Below the pieces are notes generated by a model. That model was not told the DNA's origin and did not search any database. It saw only the letters and a list, made by a program, of their open reading frames with translations. Positions 25,252 to 37,290 of a DNA stretch of 64,000 nt are shown piece by piece. The stretch comes from Parapristionchus giblindavisi. Taxonomy: Eukaryota; Nematoda; Chromadorea; Rhabditida; Diplogasteridae. Both the position numbers and the translations under genes were made by a program. The stretch covers positions 1,240,001-1,304,000 of the forward strand of contig CALSFV010000202.1 in assembly GCA_943737045.1 (NCBI GenBank), given 5' to 3'. Every line of letters begins with the position of its first letter. The stretch's first letter is position 1.

Positions 25252-27268
25252 TTAATTATTGCGTCCGGGGACCTTCCAGACAACGCCCGATGAGGAATCA
25301 CAGAATGAGGTCTCTTCTGACATGGGAAAGGCTTGAGACAATTCGATGATGTGGAGATTGATCTCACGAGGACCACGTTCGATAGCGTACTCCCATGGAA
25401 TACGAACACGCGACTTCTCTATGCAACGCTGGAATTAATATACTTTTAATTATTTGTTTATTAATATCCACACTGGCCAATATTATACAAATTATGATTA
25501 TGCAAAAGTACGGCGAAATTTAGTTCTACATTTAGATAATGATCGTTGACCCTTAGATTTATTATTAATAAATGTTTTTCTTGTTCCTTGAGTTTTGAGT
25601 CATGTAGGAAGTTTTTGAAAACACCCAAAACTCTTATGACTCGCCACATTCCTCAACAAATTACGCGGAGTTGAGTTATTATAACGATAATAAGAGTATT
25701 TAGGACGTCTGTGTCCCTCTTGTACAAGGAATGTTGCACTCTTGTCCAGAAAGAACTTTGTCGGGGGCACGAAAGATTGATTGGTGCACTTATCCTTGTT
25801 CAAATAAAAAGAATTAAATCGGGCTATTTCACATTCCGCTCAAGACTCTGTCCGTATAATCAGACTAAGTGCATAATCACTTTGAGAGGGTCAAGACGTT
25901 TTTTTTGTAACTTGCTGTCACTCAACACTTTCCCGAAAAGGACATCGATGCTTTGGCTTTGAATGAAATGAACTGTGAGGAACGTCTTCGCATTGAAAAA
26001 GCGTAATTGACACATTTGAAGAGAAGCAATTAAGTGCCTTAGAGAGGGAGCCAGGTACAATGGTTAATTATGGATGCTGTTCATGGTCACTTAATGCAGT
26101 AATGGTGAATGTCCAATGAGACAATACAAGACTGTACGTGGGTTACTTTTAGAAACTTTAAAGTGATTACGTTGATGGATTGCATTAAACAATCAAGAGT
26201 TATAAACAATACAGCTAATTCGACTTTAGAACGGGACATTTAGCAAGAAGAGGTGACGGTTTGAACTGTAAGTAGGGACTTCTTCAAGTGCCCGTTTTAG
26301 ATAAACCCATAATTTTATGTGAGCTAAGGAAGGAGTAATGAACTTACCCTATTACACTTGTGGACGATCTCGATAGTGGGGTCAACATGAGCTTCGAATG
26401 ATGATATATCAGCCTTCAGGAAGAATTCTCCCGTTTCTCTCTCACTCACAGTCAATGATTGAGGCTGCTCGCCGTCCTCAACTAAATCGAACAAATCTAA
26501 AACATTTTTTCGCTCTTTCTCTTTTGAAAGAGGACCAATCTTTTTTTGCACGTTATCTTATTATTCTAATAATTCCTTATTCCAATTGATCACTATTTAA
26601 TCCAATAGGCATGTATTATCATATTTAGTTGTGGCATACAGGACGTCTCACACACCTCTGTCTTCATCGGTCAATGCTACAGTGACTCTTGATGATGGCT
26701 CTCCATTACACGTCAATCGACCTCGAACGACCAGCTGTAAAGCAATTCTATTGCACTAACTCATCTTCTCTATTCTGACATTACTCATCCCAATTCTTAT
26801 TCAATCCAATTGATTCTAGACTTGTGGAATTTAGGAAATTCTCCCAGAGATGTAATGGATATGCAAATTACCATTTATAACAAAGATAAGAGGTGGGTGT
26901 GTTTTCGCAAAACTTGTGTTGACTTTGAATAGGAAGATTCGGTAGGATAGTCGATAAGGGTCAGTGAGTGGATATGGATGATCGACAATGGCCTTGTAAG
27001 GGACAAATTGGATTCGGACAAACCATCAAAACATTTTCTCAAGGGAAGAAAAGATCTATTCATATGATTATCATTCAAACTTTAGTGTATAGACAAAATA
27101 TTTAAAATTTGTCGAATTATCTTTTATCTATGCATGAATAAGTTACATCATTTTAAATAAATTTTTTATAAATAAAATAAATGATGATGTACTCACATTG
27201 TTGCCAATATCATCAAGTCCGGTACAAACAGCAACGACGAGAGACAAGAGGAAGAGTCTAGATGCCAT
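25252..27268 (-). CDS. Transthyretin-like (TTL) secreted protein
   Basis: Four exons on the minus strand, 27197-27268, 26656-26734, 26348-26481 and 25252-25428, join in phase to 153 codons plus stop. Exon 1 encodes a signal peptide (MASRLFLLSLVVAVCTG). The mature part follows the nematode TTL pattern: VVRGRLTCNGEPSSRVTVAL opening strands, TGEFFLKAD...VDPTIEIVHKC in the middle, and RCIEKSRVRIPWEYA near the end. About 150 residues is normal for the family. TTL proteins are small secreted beta-sandwich proteins abundant in nematodes; functions are known for few members (apoptotic-cell recognition is one), so no specific role is inferred. The last exon is longer and more divergent than the core motifs. 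Confidence 0.88.
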
Positions 27269-29380
27269 GGGTGCGTTCCTTCTGATTGAGATATCTTTCT
27301 CTTCTTCCTCTTTGGTCGACCCTCATTACGATTCAATCTCTTTCATTGACGACAGGCAACAGACACAACATCGGCCCTCTTAGTCATCTTATTCTCTTCC
27401 GTGTTCGATTGTCTTTACTCTGACTTCTAGAGCATAGACATGCACGTAGAGCACGAAGGATGAATGATTTGTAAAATATATTACAGAAAATCTGAATAGC
27501 TTTGGGTGTATATTATGGGTAAGGAAAGGAAAGAAAGGGAAAGAAATAATCTTACAATTGCGCATCTCAATATCAGTTCTCTCACGGCAAATTATCTTAG
27601 AAATATGAGAAAAGAAGAGAACACTCGAGTTTTTTCGTGACCAAACTGGACAGGCAGGACTATAGATCACATCTTCCCGAATGCAAAAACAATTTCTCTC
27701 TAAAATTATAGATACCCTGAAATACCGTAACCAAGCTGAAAATTCGTTGTTGCACCAAGGAAAACACAGGGAATGCGCGAATTTTAGAATTTGAAAGATA
27801 AATATTTAGAAAATTTCAGACTGGCGTGGCGCGATTATAAGATTATACTAGCCACTGACCACACGAGCTACAAGGGATACTCTTTCAGACTCTCGAATCA
27901 ATTAGAGAACAGAATGCCACAACGTTGGTCCCACGTTCTTCATGACAATAGCTCACTCTAAATCTCCTGTTTCCCATTCTCCAACTGATGATTATAATGT
28001 ATCTCGAGATGAGAGGTAGTAAAAACCTCTATTTCGCGTTTGTCCTTTTTCTTCTTCCCTGTCATTATATTCTTATCATTTTGATTATTCTCTCCATTTT
28101 TTCGCACGTTCTGATTGCAATTCAATTAATTCAATTCAATTCAATTATTTATCTTATCAACACATTAAATGCAGAAGGGGCCATAACAGGGGGAATCTTC
28201 TTATCCACAAGATTTATCCTTTCGCTTCTGAGTTTTTTCGCAACAATCAGTTGCTCGTCCAATCAGCAGGCCGATTGGACGAGCAACTGATTGCAAAAGT
28301 GTCTCAAATCTTATCATCACATTTCTCATTTTGATGTCATTACAATCAAAGATCAAGTCAATACAATAACAAAACTACAAATTACCGTAATCTACAAACT
28401 TTATTTCCATATTTCTATAAGATCATCTTCTCAACGGACCCATATTCAGACTCTTCATGACGATTATACAAGATTTCATAGATCAATACTTTTGGGACGG
28501 AGATGGTAACTAAAACGGTGTCGAATCTTTAAATGTAATTTTCAACGACCAGGAGTCATTACCGTCAAAGTGAGCATGTTCTAAGGGGTGGAAAGAAGTT
28601 TCCTGATGCAAGATGATTAAAACAGTCAAATCTATCCGTCCTCTCCTTCTATCTCAACCTCTCCTTCTACCTCTCCTTCTGACTGTCGAGTGATAGAAGT
28701 GAGACAACGTGTCCAACAACCTAATATTAGATCACCCTCCTCCATCTATCAATCCACTCAAAACATTCTGCATTCATTGATTATGATATACAGATTGTAT
28801 TCTATGACTGATCGGACATTCATTATCTTCAACTTTCTCCTCACTCTAGTCAACGGCGTGATCATCCATTTCGTTGATCGTTGTAATATCATCTTCCCCA
28901 CTTGTTATTTGTATACTTTATCCATTCATTTTCATTACCTCTTACATACTCACTCTTGTATTAAAATGGAAAAAAATTAAAAGGTAAACTACTTTTTTTG
29001 AATTGCAATGCCCAACTAAGATTGCTGTAATTCTTTTCTAATAAATAATGTTCTGCAGCGTTTGTTATACTGTTGTTCTGCCTATAGAACAATTCATCTA
29101 CTCTTATTACTCCATTTATATCATTGAACTTGTGTCCTTCTTTTTGTCCTTATTTTTTATATTACAATTCGTCTACTCTTATTACTCCATTTATATCATT
29201 GAACTTTGGCCTTATTCAATACTAGCTTGAGTGATAGATAATGCCACACTATCACTCAATCTATTTATTACTTCCGATCATCTTTATGCCATTCTTACGC
29301 TTTTTTTCTTTATCACCATTCATTCATAATTTATGGTCTGATATCCAAAATAGTCAAACTATGTATATCGTATGAGGTAG
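27269..29380. other. Divergent promoter region between TTL and PEDS1 genes
   Basis: The TTL gene leaves to the left and PEDS1 to the right, so both promoters should lie here. The region is AT-rich with no coding signal I trust. It contains a perfect 21-bp hairpin (28244-28293, separate entry) and a direct repeat of about 30 bp at 29095-29130 and 29170-29205. Confidence 0.5.
28244..28293. repeat. Perfect 21-bp inverted repeat, 8-base loop
   Basis: The arm caatcagttgctcgtccaat plus c (28244-28264) is matched exactly in reverse complement at 28273-28293, around the loop agcaggcc. It may be a tiny MITE remnant, a hairpin RNA source or a binding palindrome; nothing else identifies it. Confidence 0.8.
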
Positions 29381-31651
29381 ATGACATCATCAAACGAATC
29401 AAAATGTTCTTCAATGCCTGAAGATGATCCTAATGGTAATGTGAATGATGATAATGGAATGGCACATCCACGATGGGGTCCAAAACATGCTGGAGCACAA
29501 GAATTAGCCTCTATGTATTCACAAAGTAATTCAATATTTATTATTACAATAACATTGCAACTATTTTCATAATTCAAATGTTTTAATGAAAAATATCCCA
29601 ATGAAACTATTTAACATCATATTGATTGATAATCAATGAATATATAATATTGGTTGATTAATTCAGGTAAACGAAGACAAGAAATAATTTCGATAGGAGT
29701 AGCTTCAACTATGTTCATTTGTCTTGCTTATTGTTTAATACGGTATATGATCTACGATCTCTTGTTCCTATATCGATTGATTTTCATTCAGTGATTGGGA
29801 TAGTTCTCAATTGATCACAGTATTGATATGTGCAATAGAAGGTATTCTAGCAGCTGATTTCGCTTCAGGAATAGTCCATTGGGGAGCTGATACATGGGGA
29901 AGTGTTGAAGGAACCATTGGAAAGGTTGGTAGTCTGAAGAGATTAATGAATTGAGAGAGGATAGAACCCACCAATACACATTTCTTGATTCTGGAACACG
30001 AAAAATTAAAAGTAAGAGTAAGATGGGGAGCTAGAGGGAGAGGGAGAGAAAAGGAGAGGGTGTTGGTGTGAAATAGAGGCAAAAAGTCTGAGTGATGGTC
30101 TATGACTTCAGTTATGAGAAAAGATGAAATATCATTTAGAATTTCATTCGTTCATTTCGTGAACATCATGTAGACCCTACAGCCATAACTCGTCATGACT
30201 TTGTTGAGGTATTCATTCACTTGACCTACAACAGTCATAACGATAGTCTTTGCATTATTAGGTTAATGGAGACAATTTCTTAATATGTATTCCGTTTCTC
30301 ACTCGTGTTCTCTATCAACAAATGTTCTATTCCACAGAAGAATTGAACGAACTTAGAGGATTTCATTGGTTTATGTTACTATTAGGAATCTATGTATCGT
30401 GTACTAATCAGGTATTTTTATTGACTTCTTTTTGTTGACTGATAAATTAAAAATTAAAAGTAAGAGTAAGATGGGGAGCTAGTTGACTGATAAATTTAAA
30501 AAAAGTAAAGTAAGAGTAAGATGGGGAGCTAGAGGGAGAGGGAGAGAAAAGGAGAGGGAGAGAGTCAACTCCAAATATTTACGCTCAAACTTTATTTTAA
30601 TACATATTTTTAGTTAATATGCTAAAATTAGATAGTAAACTATTTAGAGAGTGAACTGATAGTGAGTGATAAATATAGGCAGAGTTATATTTATCGCTCA
30701 GTTTACTCCACCTATTGTCGTTATCTCGACTAAAACAAGATTCTATCATGATAATTCACACCCCAAGATATTTTTTGTCTACGAGAGAGTGTTGCCAGAG
30801 CGGAGAGTAAAATAAAATACTTTAAAGATTCATAAATGGTCTCATACTTACAAAGGATTGCCTCAATGGGTTATATGGATGCAGAATATGCATATTATAC
30901 TACCGAGATCACATCATAAGGTTATCATTATCTATAAATACAACTTAATAATTTATTATATCGTATAGGTGCATCATATATCACCTCATGCTTGCTACTA
31001 TTGTATAACTACTGGATGGCTTAATTATCCACTTGAATTAATTCAATTCTGGAGGATATCTGAAAGTATCATTACATCGATTACTGGTTTGTTTTTTTTT
31101 AATTAGTAGATCATTCAATAAATATCGTATATGTTCACAAAACAGATAGTTCTTTGTAATCTTAGATCGAAAGATTTGAATTTCTGAGAAAAAAATTTAA
31201 TTATTTTTAAAAATTTAAATATATTTTGAAAAAATATTGTAACAAACAAAATTTAAAAATTTTTGTTTAAGGTTAATGAATAATAATGCGAAATTGCTTT
31301 ATGTCCTAGTCGCCTTAACTTGGAATAGGTCGGAGAAGCGCATAGAAAATTTATGAAAACACATTTTGACATTTCTCTCGATATTATCCGTTAATAATGT
31401 TTTGACGATCGTCCGTCCATATACTTATTTTCATTATTTCGATCAATTTTAAAGCGAAAGTGTCATGATTATTATACATTTCGTTAATTAAAGCACATGG
31501 GAAAAGTATTGATTTTTGATAAGTACAATAGAGGAATATAACAAAACTTTTTCACGACACAACATTTAAATTTGATAGCAATTAAAAAAAAATTATTATA
31601 GGAATGAAACCTCGAGATGATGACATGAAATGGGCTACGAAGAAAGTATGA
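29381..31651 (+). CDS. PEDS1: Plasmanylethanolamine desaturase (TMEM189/Kua, CarF family)
   Basis: Membrane di-iron enzyme that introduces the vinyl-ether bond of plasmalogens in the endoplasmic reticulum. Eight exons, 29381-29525, 29667-29742, 29792-29924, 30140-30208, 30262-30411, 30828-30920, 30969-31086 and 31602-31651, close in phase to 277 codons plus stop, close to the usual family length. Visible motifs in order: [18 protein letters not shown] near the N-terminus, a membrane segment ([18 protein letters not shown]), [16 protein letters not shown], the histidine-rich [17 protein letters not shown], membrane segment [27 protein letters not shown], and [20 protein letters not shown]. The histidines expected for metal binding are present, so the enzyme looks intact. 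Introns 3 and 5 carry copies of a short purine-rich repeat. Confidence 0.95.
29998..30570 (+). repeat. Short purine-rich repeat, three copies in PEDS1 introns
   Basis: A segment like gtaagagtaagatggggagc followed by GGGAGAG units occurs at about 29998-30060 (intron 3), 30448-30481 and 30499-30560 (intron 5). The copies are near-identical while surrounding intron sequence differs, so they arose by recent local duplication. Exon 4 and exon 5 lie between copies and are unaffected. Confidence 0.75.
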
Positions 31652-31839
31652 TAAGCAACATATGTATTTGTGTGATTGTTGAATTTACGATCAATAAATT
31701 GTTGTGATCTATCGTACACTATTCTATACCACGTGAAACACAGATTAAAGCCCGCGAATGTTTAAGTTAATCCATAACATATTTCCTATGGAATTGATAC
31801 GATATATGCAATAAATTAGCATGATCATCATTCATCAAT

Positions 31840-31915
31840 CGCTTGGCGCAATGGTAAAAGTCTGTGCTAGTAAGCACAACTTCGTGTGTTCGAAATCTAT
31901 TGCCGATCAAATTTT
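31840..31915 (+). repeat. tRNA-derived sequence (A and B box), possible SINE head
   Basis: TGGCGCAATGG fits a tRNA A box, and GTGTTCGAAATC about 45 bases later resembles a B box. Between them is an anticodon-like hairpin TGTGC/GCACA with a 6-base loop. The acceptor and T stems do not close well, so it is a tRNA pseudogene or SINE head rather than a working tRNA. It lies about 90 bp outside the left end of the large palindrome. Confidence 0.4.
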
Positions 31916-32764
31916 TAAAAATTCGCGCCTTTGCCTGCACTAGCAAGCATGATTCATTCATGATTCTCGCAATCAATAAGCTGAACTAGCATAAAAAATA
32001 CAGTATCGGCCAAGTCATCGAAAAATTTTTCCCTTTTTTTATAACTTTTAATCCAGGAAAGTAATCAAGCTGATCTTTTGAGTCAATGCACAGAATTTAT
32101 CAAAGTATATAACCATGACGTATTGGTGAAATTAAATAAGTTCACTTTTGCGTAGTTATGAAGCAATCGAAGTATAATTTTGAAATTTTATAGTTCTTTA
32201 GTGAAAAGTCGTGTTATTCTGAAGCATCGGATAGTTTAGATATCCACTAGGGCTGCACAGGCAAATAATCGGAATGGCTCTGATTCCGATTTCAAGATAT
32301 ATCGGTAGTTGCAAATTTGGGTGCCAAAACTGAAAACTCAGATGTGCTAACAACCCGTTCTAAGGGACTCAATAATGCTAGTGGTGAGTGATGTTTCTCC
32401 ATAGACTATTGTAGTCATAGCTCTTGATTCGCAGTCAGGGCACGAAGTAATTTTTTGGAAGGAGTGATTTTGAGACCCTACAGTTCAGAGGTCTGGTCTT
32501 CTAAAATTATGGTTCCTCCGCAGGCAGCTTTGTAATGTATCATATATTTATTTTACTTATTTTTGTTTAGTTATGATTCCTTTCAGACCCGCAGCAAATG
32601 TTCTGCTGAGGTTGACTCGATTGTAGCGCGTACGTTTTTAAAAGTTGCGCTTTCTCTCTCACATCTCTCTTCCCTGTGCCTCTTGATGAAATCTCATCAA
32701 GAGGCACAGGTTTCAAAGCTACTAAAAGTTTGAGATGTTCACAAATTATTTTACTCTACTGATG

Positions 32765-32829
32765 AAATTTGATCTTTGATCTTTGTATTTTGATCTTTGG
32801 TCTTTGTATTTTGATCTTTGATCTTTGTC
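32765..32829. repeat. Tandem gatcttt(g/n) repeats in palindrome arm
   Basis: Imperfect tandem copies of a roughly 18-base unit containing gatctttg are present, with the mirror copy at 43490-43546 in the other arm. The same short word occurs near 2810 and 53205, so it is a frequent element of this genome. Confidence 0.6.
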
Positions 32830-35389
32830 CACAGTTTTTCAAACAATATGCGAAACCTACTTTATGATGAAGATGAAGAACTAACAAAGTAGTTTCACGC
32901 ATGCACAATTGAATTATAAGTATAATTTGCCTCTATGTCTGCACAAATCACTATACCATTGATTACAAGATAGGAAGTGGTCCCGTTTCACGGCTAGATC
33001 AGTGATAGAGTGGCCAGATGAACAGACGAGATCGATGGGCAGAGACGCAGAGAGTCATCGCGCGCACTGAACTACATATACCACCACTATTGAGACGGGT
33101 GGCGGGTGGGGATAACATCACTCAACAAAAACATTAAAAAATTTAAAATTAATATTTTTTAGAAAATGAAGACTCTAATAATTTGACTGCACGAATGACC
33201 ATAGTATTACTTCGCAAATCGTGAACAAAAAAATTAAAAATTTTAAAATTAGTAATTTTGGTAAAATAAAGATTCTAAATGGTTCTAATAATTATCTTGG
33301 CGTAGATTTCTTATGAAAAAGTCGAAATATCTGCGAGAGAAACGAGCAATCTTCTCTGGCGGCCAGGAATATATTTAGATGATATAGTGAACAATTTATG
33401 TAGAACGGGAAAAAACTAATACTTATGATAACTTGCTAAATGACTTTAATAAATCATTTGGCAAAACAACGCCAGCTACAATACCGGAGTATAAATCAGA
33501 ATAATAATAGCAATAAAGAAATAATAATAAATGTATGCGTTACAAGGATAACTCAGATATCGTGGACAATTTATGCCGTGATGAATTACGTAAAATTCGA
33601 TGCCACTATGTAGCAAAGAAATAACAATTAATTATTACATATATGTAGAGTACGGACAAATTAATACTTTTTTTCGGAAATATTTACTGTTAGGAAAATA
33701 ATAGAACTATTGATAAATTTATTCCAATTGTCAACAATACGATTTTAAAAATAGCTAATGAAGCTGGGGTGATAACATAAAGAGATTCGCATACAAGATC
33801 GATCTTTTCGCAAAAAATTATACCTCACTTGAATTCTTTTTAATATCTCTAAGGTATGCACTTGTTTTCTTACTTTATGATAGAAGTACTCTCACTTGTT
33901 GTAGTTTTGACATACTGCAGTAATCGTCCTTTTTTTTAAAAATTATTGTGTTTCTCCTTCCATGAATAAATACTAAATCTCAATGAAAAAAAAACAATGC
34001 TATGATAAGATACACTTTCTTTTTTTTGCATGTTTATGGTAATTTTGGAAATAAATTCAGTTCCCGTCAAGTAAAATATGGCAAACGATTCCGGAATCCA
34101 CCTTGAACAAAGGTCACTATTAAATGATACGTCAATATATCTACAAAACTCTAGAGCCCGTGCTTATACACCGATATGTAGCTCCGCCCATTTCTGATTA
34201 ACCCTATGTACATAGTGATTCTGACTCCACCCATTTAACTTCGCGGGGTTGGACACCGTTTGCAAACATAACATCACCCAAAATCTTTACTCATTTAAAA
34301 AGTAGACTACGAACGAGGTCTTCGATGAAATAGTCGTAGCATTTCAAAGTTGACTATCCACATATAGAAGTCCAACGATTAGATTCGCTATCTCGATGAC
34401 GACAGCTTTCCTCGAACGACCTCATCGACGAAGCTGATGAAGAAGTTTCGCTAAAATAACGAAAAACCATCATAGACACCCACTCTTCTAATTGAGAATC
34501 GCAAAATAAACAACGGTATCTTATCGAATAGTGATAGTCTTCAATACTGTGGGACGAAAGTCAACATCTCATCGATGTTCTCTCCAGAATCCATTAGAGT
34601 AGATCGTCAGCGATGATTGTGAGGATCATCGAGGACTTCGATCGATCATGACGAATAAACAATGAGTCAATATGTAGAAGGAGAGAATATCATAGCTTCA
34701 TAACTTCAAAGGCAACGAGACATTTGAAGTTTGAACTTTGAACTGAGTGTCAGTTTCGTGAAGGCTTTTGGATTCCCTATTGTTGAACTTGGCAAACCTA
34801 GTCTACAGTCTGCGAACGGTTCGTCGCTAGATCATACTGAGGGAAGTAGGACAAGAATAAATCAATGATCAAAGAATGCGGATTGGTCTAGAAAATAACT
34901 GATGCTGTTTATCATATTCACACTGACAATGAGATTTTTTCATGCACTCTGCTCTGATCAATTACTAGACACTAGTTCCACTTCATCTCTCTCAACAACT
35001 ATCGATTGATCTTGTCCATTTGTATGCATCGTCTCGTTCACCAAAGAGACTATCAATATGATCTACATTCTATAAGAATCAGACATATACGATTAATCTT
35101 ATCGATTGATCTACCCTAACCCTAGCTTTCGTACCACATCAAGATGCATACAAGATGGCCTTGCTAGTTGCTCATTAGTATACAGTGGAAAGAAATTGTG
35201 CTTACGGTATGATAGGTGAGAATTATGGTAACGGAAAGAAGTATTATAATATAGTAAGGATGAGAGATGTCTATGGGAGGAGGTATGAGAACTAATACGC
35301 GATACTCATGCGAAAATGTTGAATTGCTACGCTGATCAATCCACGAAGCCATACCCAGCCGTACATGGAGTAAACCCGGTGAGCCTTAT

Positions 35390-37290
35390 ATTTGCTCGGT
35401 ACCGGGAGTACCCCACGAACGGACATTTCGGGCTACGGAACCGTGAGACAGATGACTAACTAGGGAAGATCGATACGGCTATTGTAGGTTGGGATAAGAT
35501 ACCTCACTGAAGAAGCAGGCGTATCCGTGAGTAGATGAACGATGCAACCACATGCAGATGAGCGTAGAGAAGTAGAGACAGCAAGACGATCATCGAAGTT
35601 GCAGTTCAGCCAATGAGAGATGAAGACGGGATGATGAGAGATGAAGACGGGATGATGAGATCTATAATGACCGGAATGATGTGTTAACTATGGATGTCCC
35701 CTGTTGGGGGCTAATACAGGAAAAAGGTGCAATAAAACGTGGAATGGGATACCATACCTCACTGAAGGAATAGATGTATCCGTGCATATAGATGAACGAC
35801 GAATCCATAAGCCGATGAGCGAAGAGTATTCCGGAAGTTGAGAGACGTCTCGACGATCATAGTAGTTGTAGTTGAGAAGACGAGAGATGGAGTCGGGTCC
35901 ATGGGATGAGACGATGAATGACAATAGTGGGAATGATGTTGCCTTATAAGCGCATTACAAATGACCACGCCCACCCGCTAACGCGCTCGATGTTTACATT
36001 CTAGAAGGATTGCAAGGAGTGATCTGCCCTATTCCTATAGTATTGATCGAACTGACAATGAGTGCACGTGCATTCAATCGTTGGAGATATCGAACAAGAT
36101 GGAGTCTAGTCAAGTGATCTACTCTCTAATGATGAGTATTGATTGACTGTGCACGTGTACTCAGTTAAATGACTCTAGGAATAGGGCAGATCTCTCCTTG
36201 CAATCCTTCTAGAATGTAAACATCGAGCGCGTTAGCTGGTGGGCGTGGTCATTTGTAATGCGCATATAAGGCAACATGATTCCCACTATTGTCATTCATC
36301 GTCTCATCCCATGGGTCCGACTCCATATCTTGTCTTCTCATCTACAACTACGATGATCGTCGAGACGTCTCAAGTTCCGGAAAACTCTTCGCTCATCGGC
36401 TTATGGATTCGTCGTTCATCTATATGCACGGATACATCTATTCCTTCAGTGAGGTACCGTATCCCACCCCCACAATAGTCGTATCGATCTTTCTTATCTT
36501 AGTTAATTTATCCTCTGTATTATGGTTCCGTAGCCCGGAATGTCCGTTCTTGGGGTACTCCCGTTGCTGAGCAATTATACGGCTCGCTGGGTTTACTTCT
36601 TGTACGGCTGGGTATGGCTTCTTGAACAGATTAGTGTTCATGTTTCTTGCATGGTTATCCTGTATTTATAGTAGATTCTTAAAAAGACATCATTCATACC
36701 ATTATAGGTCACATCCCACACGCCCGTCTTCTCTTCTCCTCGGCCCTTCTCCTCTCATCTACTCTTCCCATCGGATGATCTACAACTTCGAAGATGGTCT
36801 TGCTGTCTCTACTTCTCTACGCTCATCTACATGTGGTTGCATCGTTCATCTACTCACGGATACGTCTGTTTCTTCAGTGAGGTATCGTATCCTATCCCAC
36901 GTTTTATTCCACGTTTTCTTGTTTTCGCCAACAGTAGACATAGTTAACACATCATTATTGTCATTATAGATCTCATCATCCCGTCTTCATCTCTCATCAT
37001 CCCGTCTTCATCTCTCATCAGCTGAGCTGCAACTTCGATGATCGTCTTGCTGTCTCTACTTCTCTACGCTCATCTGCATGTGGTTGCATCGTTCAACTTC
37101 ACGGATTCGTCTGTTTCTTCAGTGAGGTATCGTATCCCACCCTACTATAACCGTATCGATCTTCCCTTGTTAGTCCTCTGTCTCACGGTTCCGTAGCCCG
37201 AAATGTCCGTTCGTGGGGTACTCCCGGTACCGAGCAAATATAAGGCTCACCGGGTTTACTCCATGTACGGCTGGGTATGGTTTCGTGGAT
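35390..37290. repeat. Degenerate repeated modules in palindrome core
   Basis: The word cttcagtgaggtatcgtatc recurs near 36446 (as gtaccgt), 36875 and 37118 in the right arm and in reverse complement near 35490 and 35755. A second module, ccgtagcccg..atgtccgttc, occurs near 36525 and 37190 and in reverse complement near 35420. The extra right-arm copy accounts for most of the length difference between arms. Each long module contains an ATATAAGG-like word, but no transcript is implied. Confidence 0.7.
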
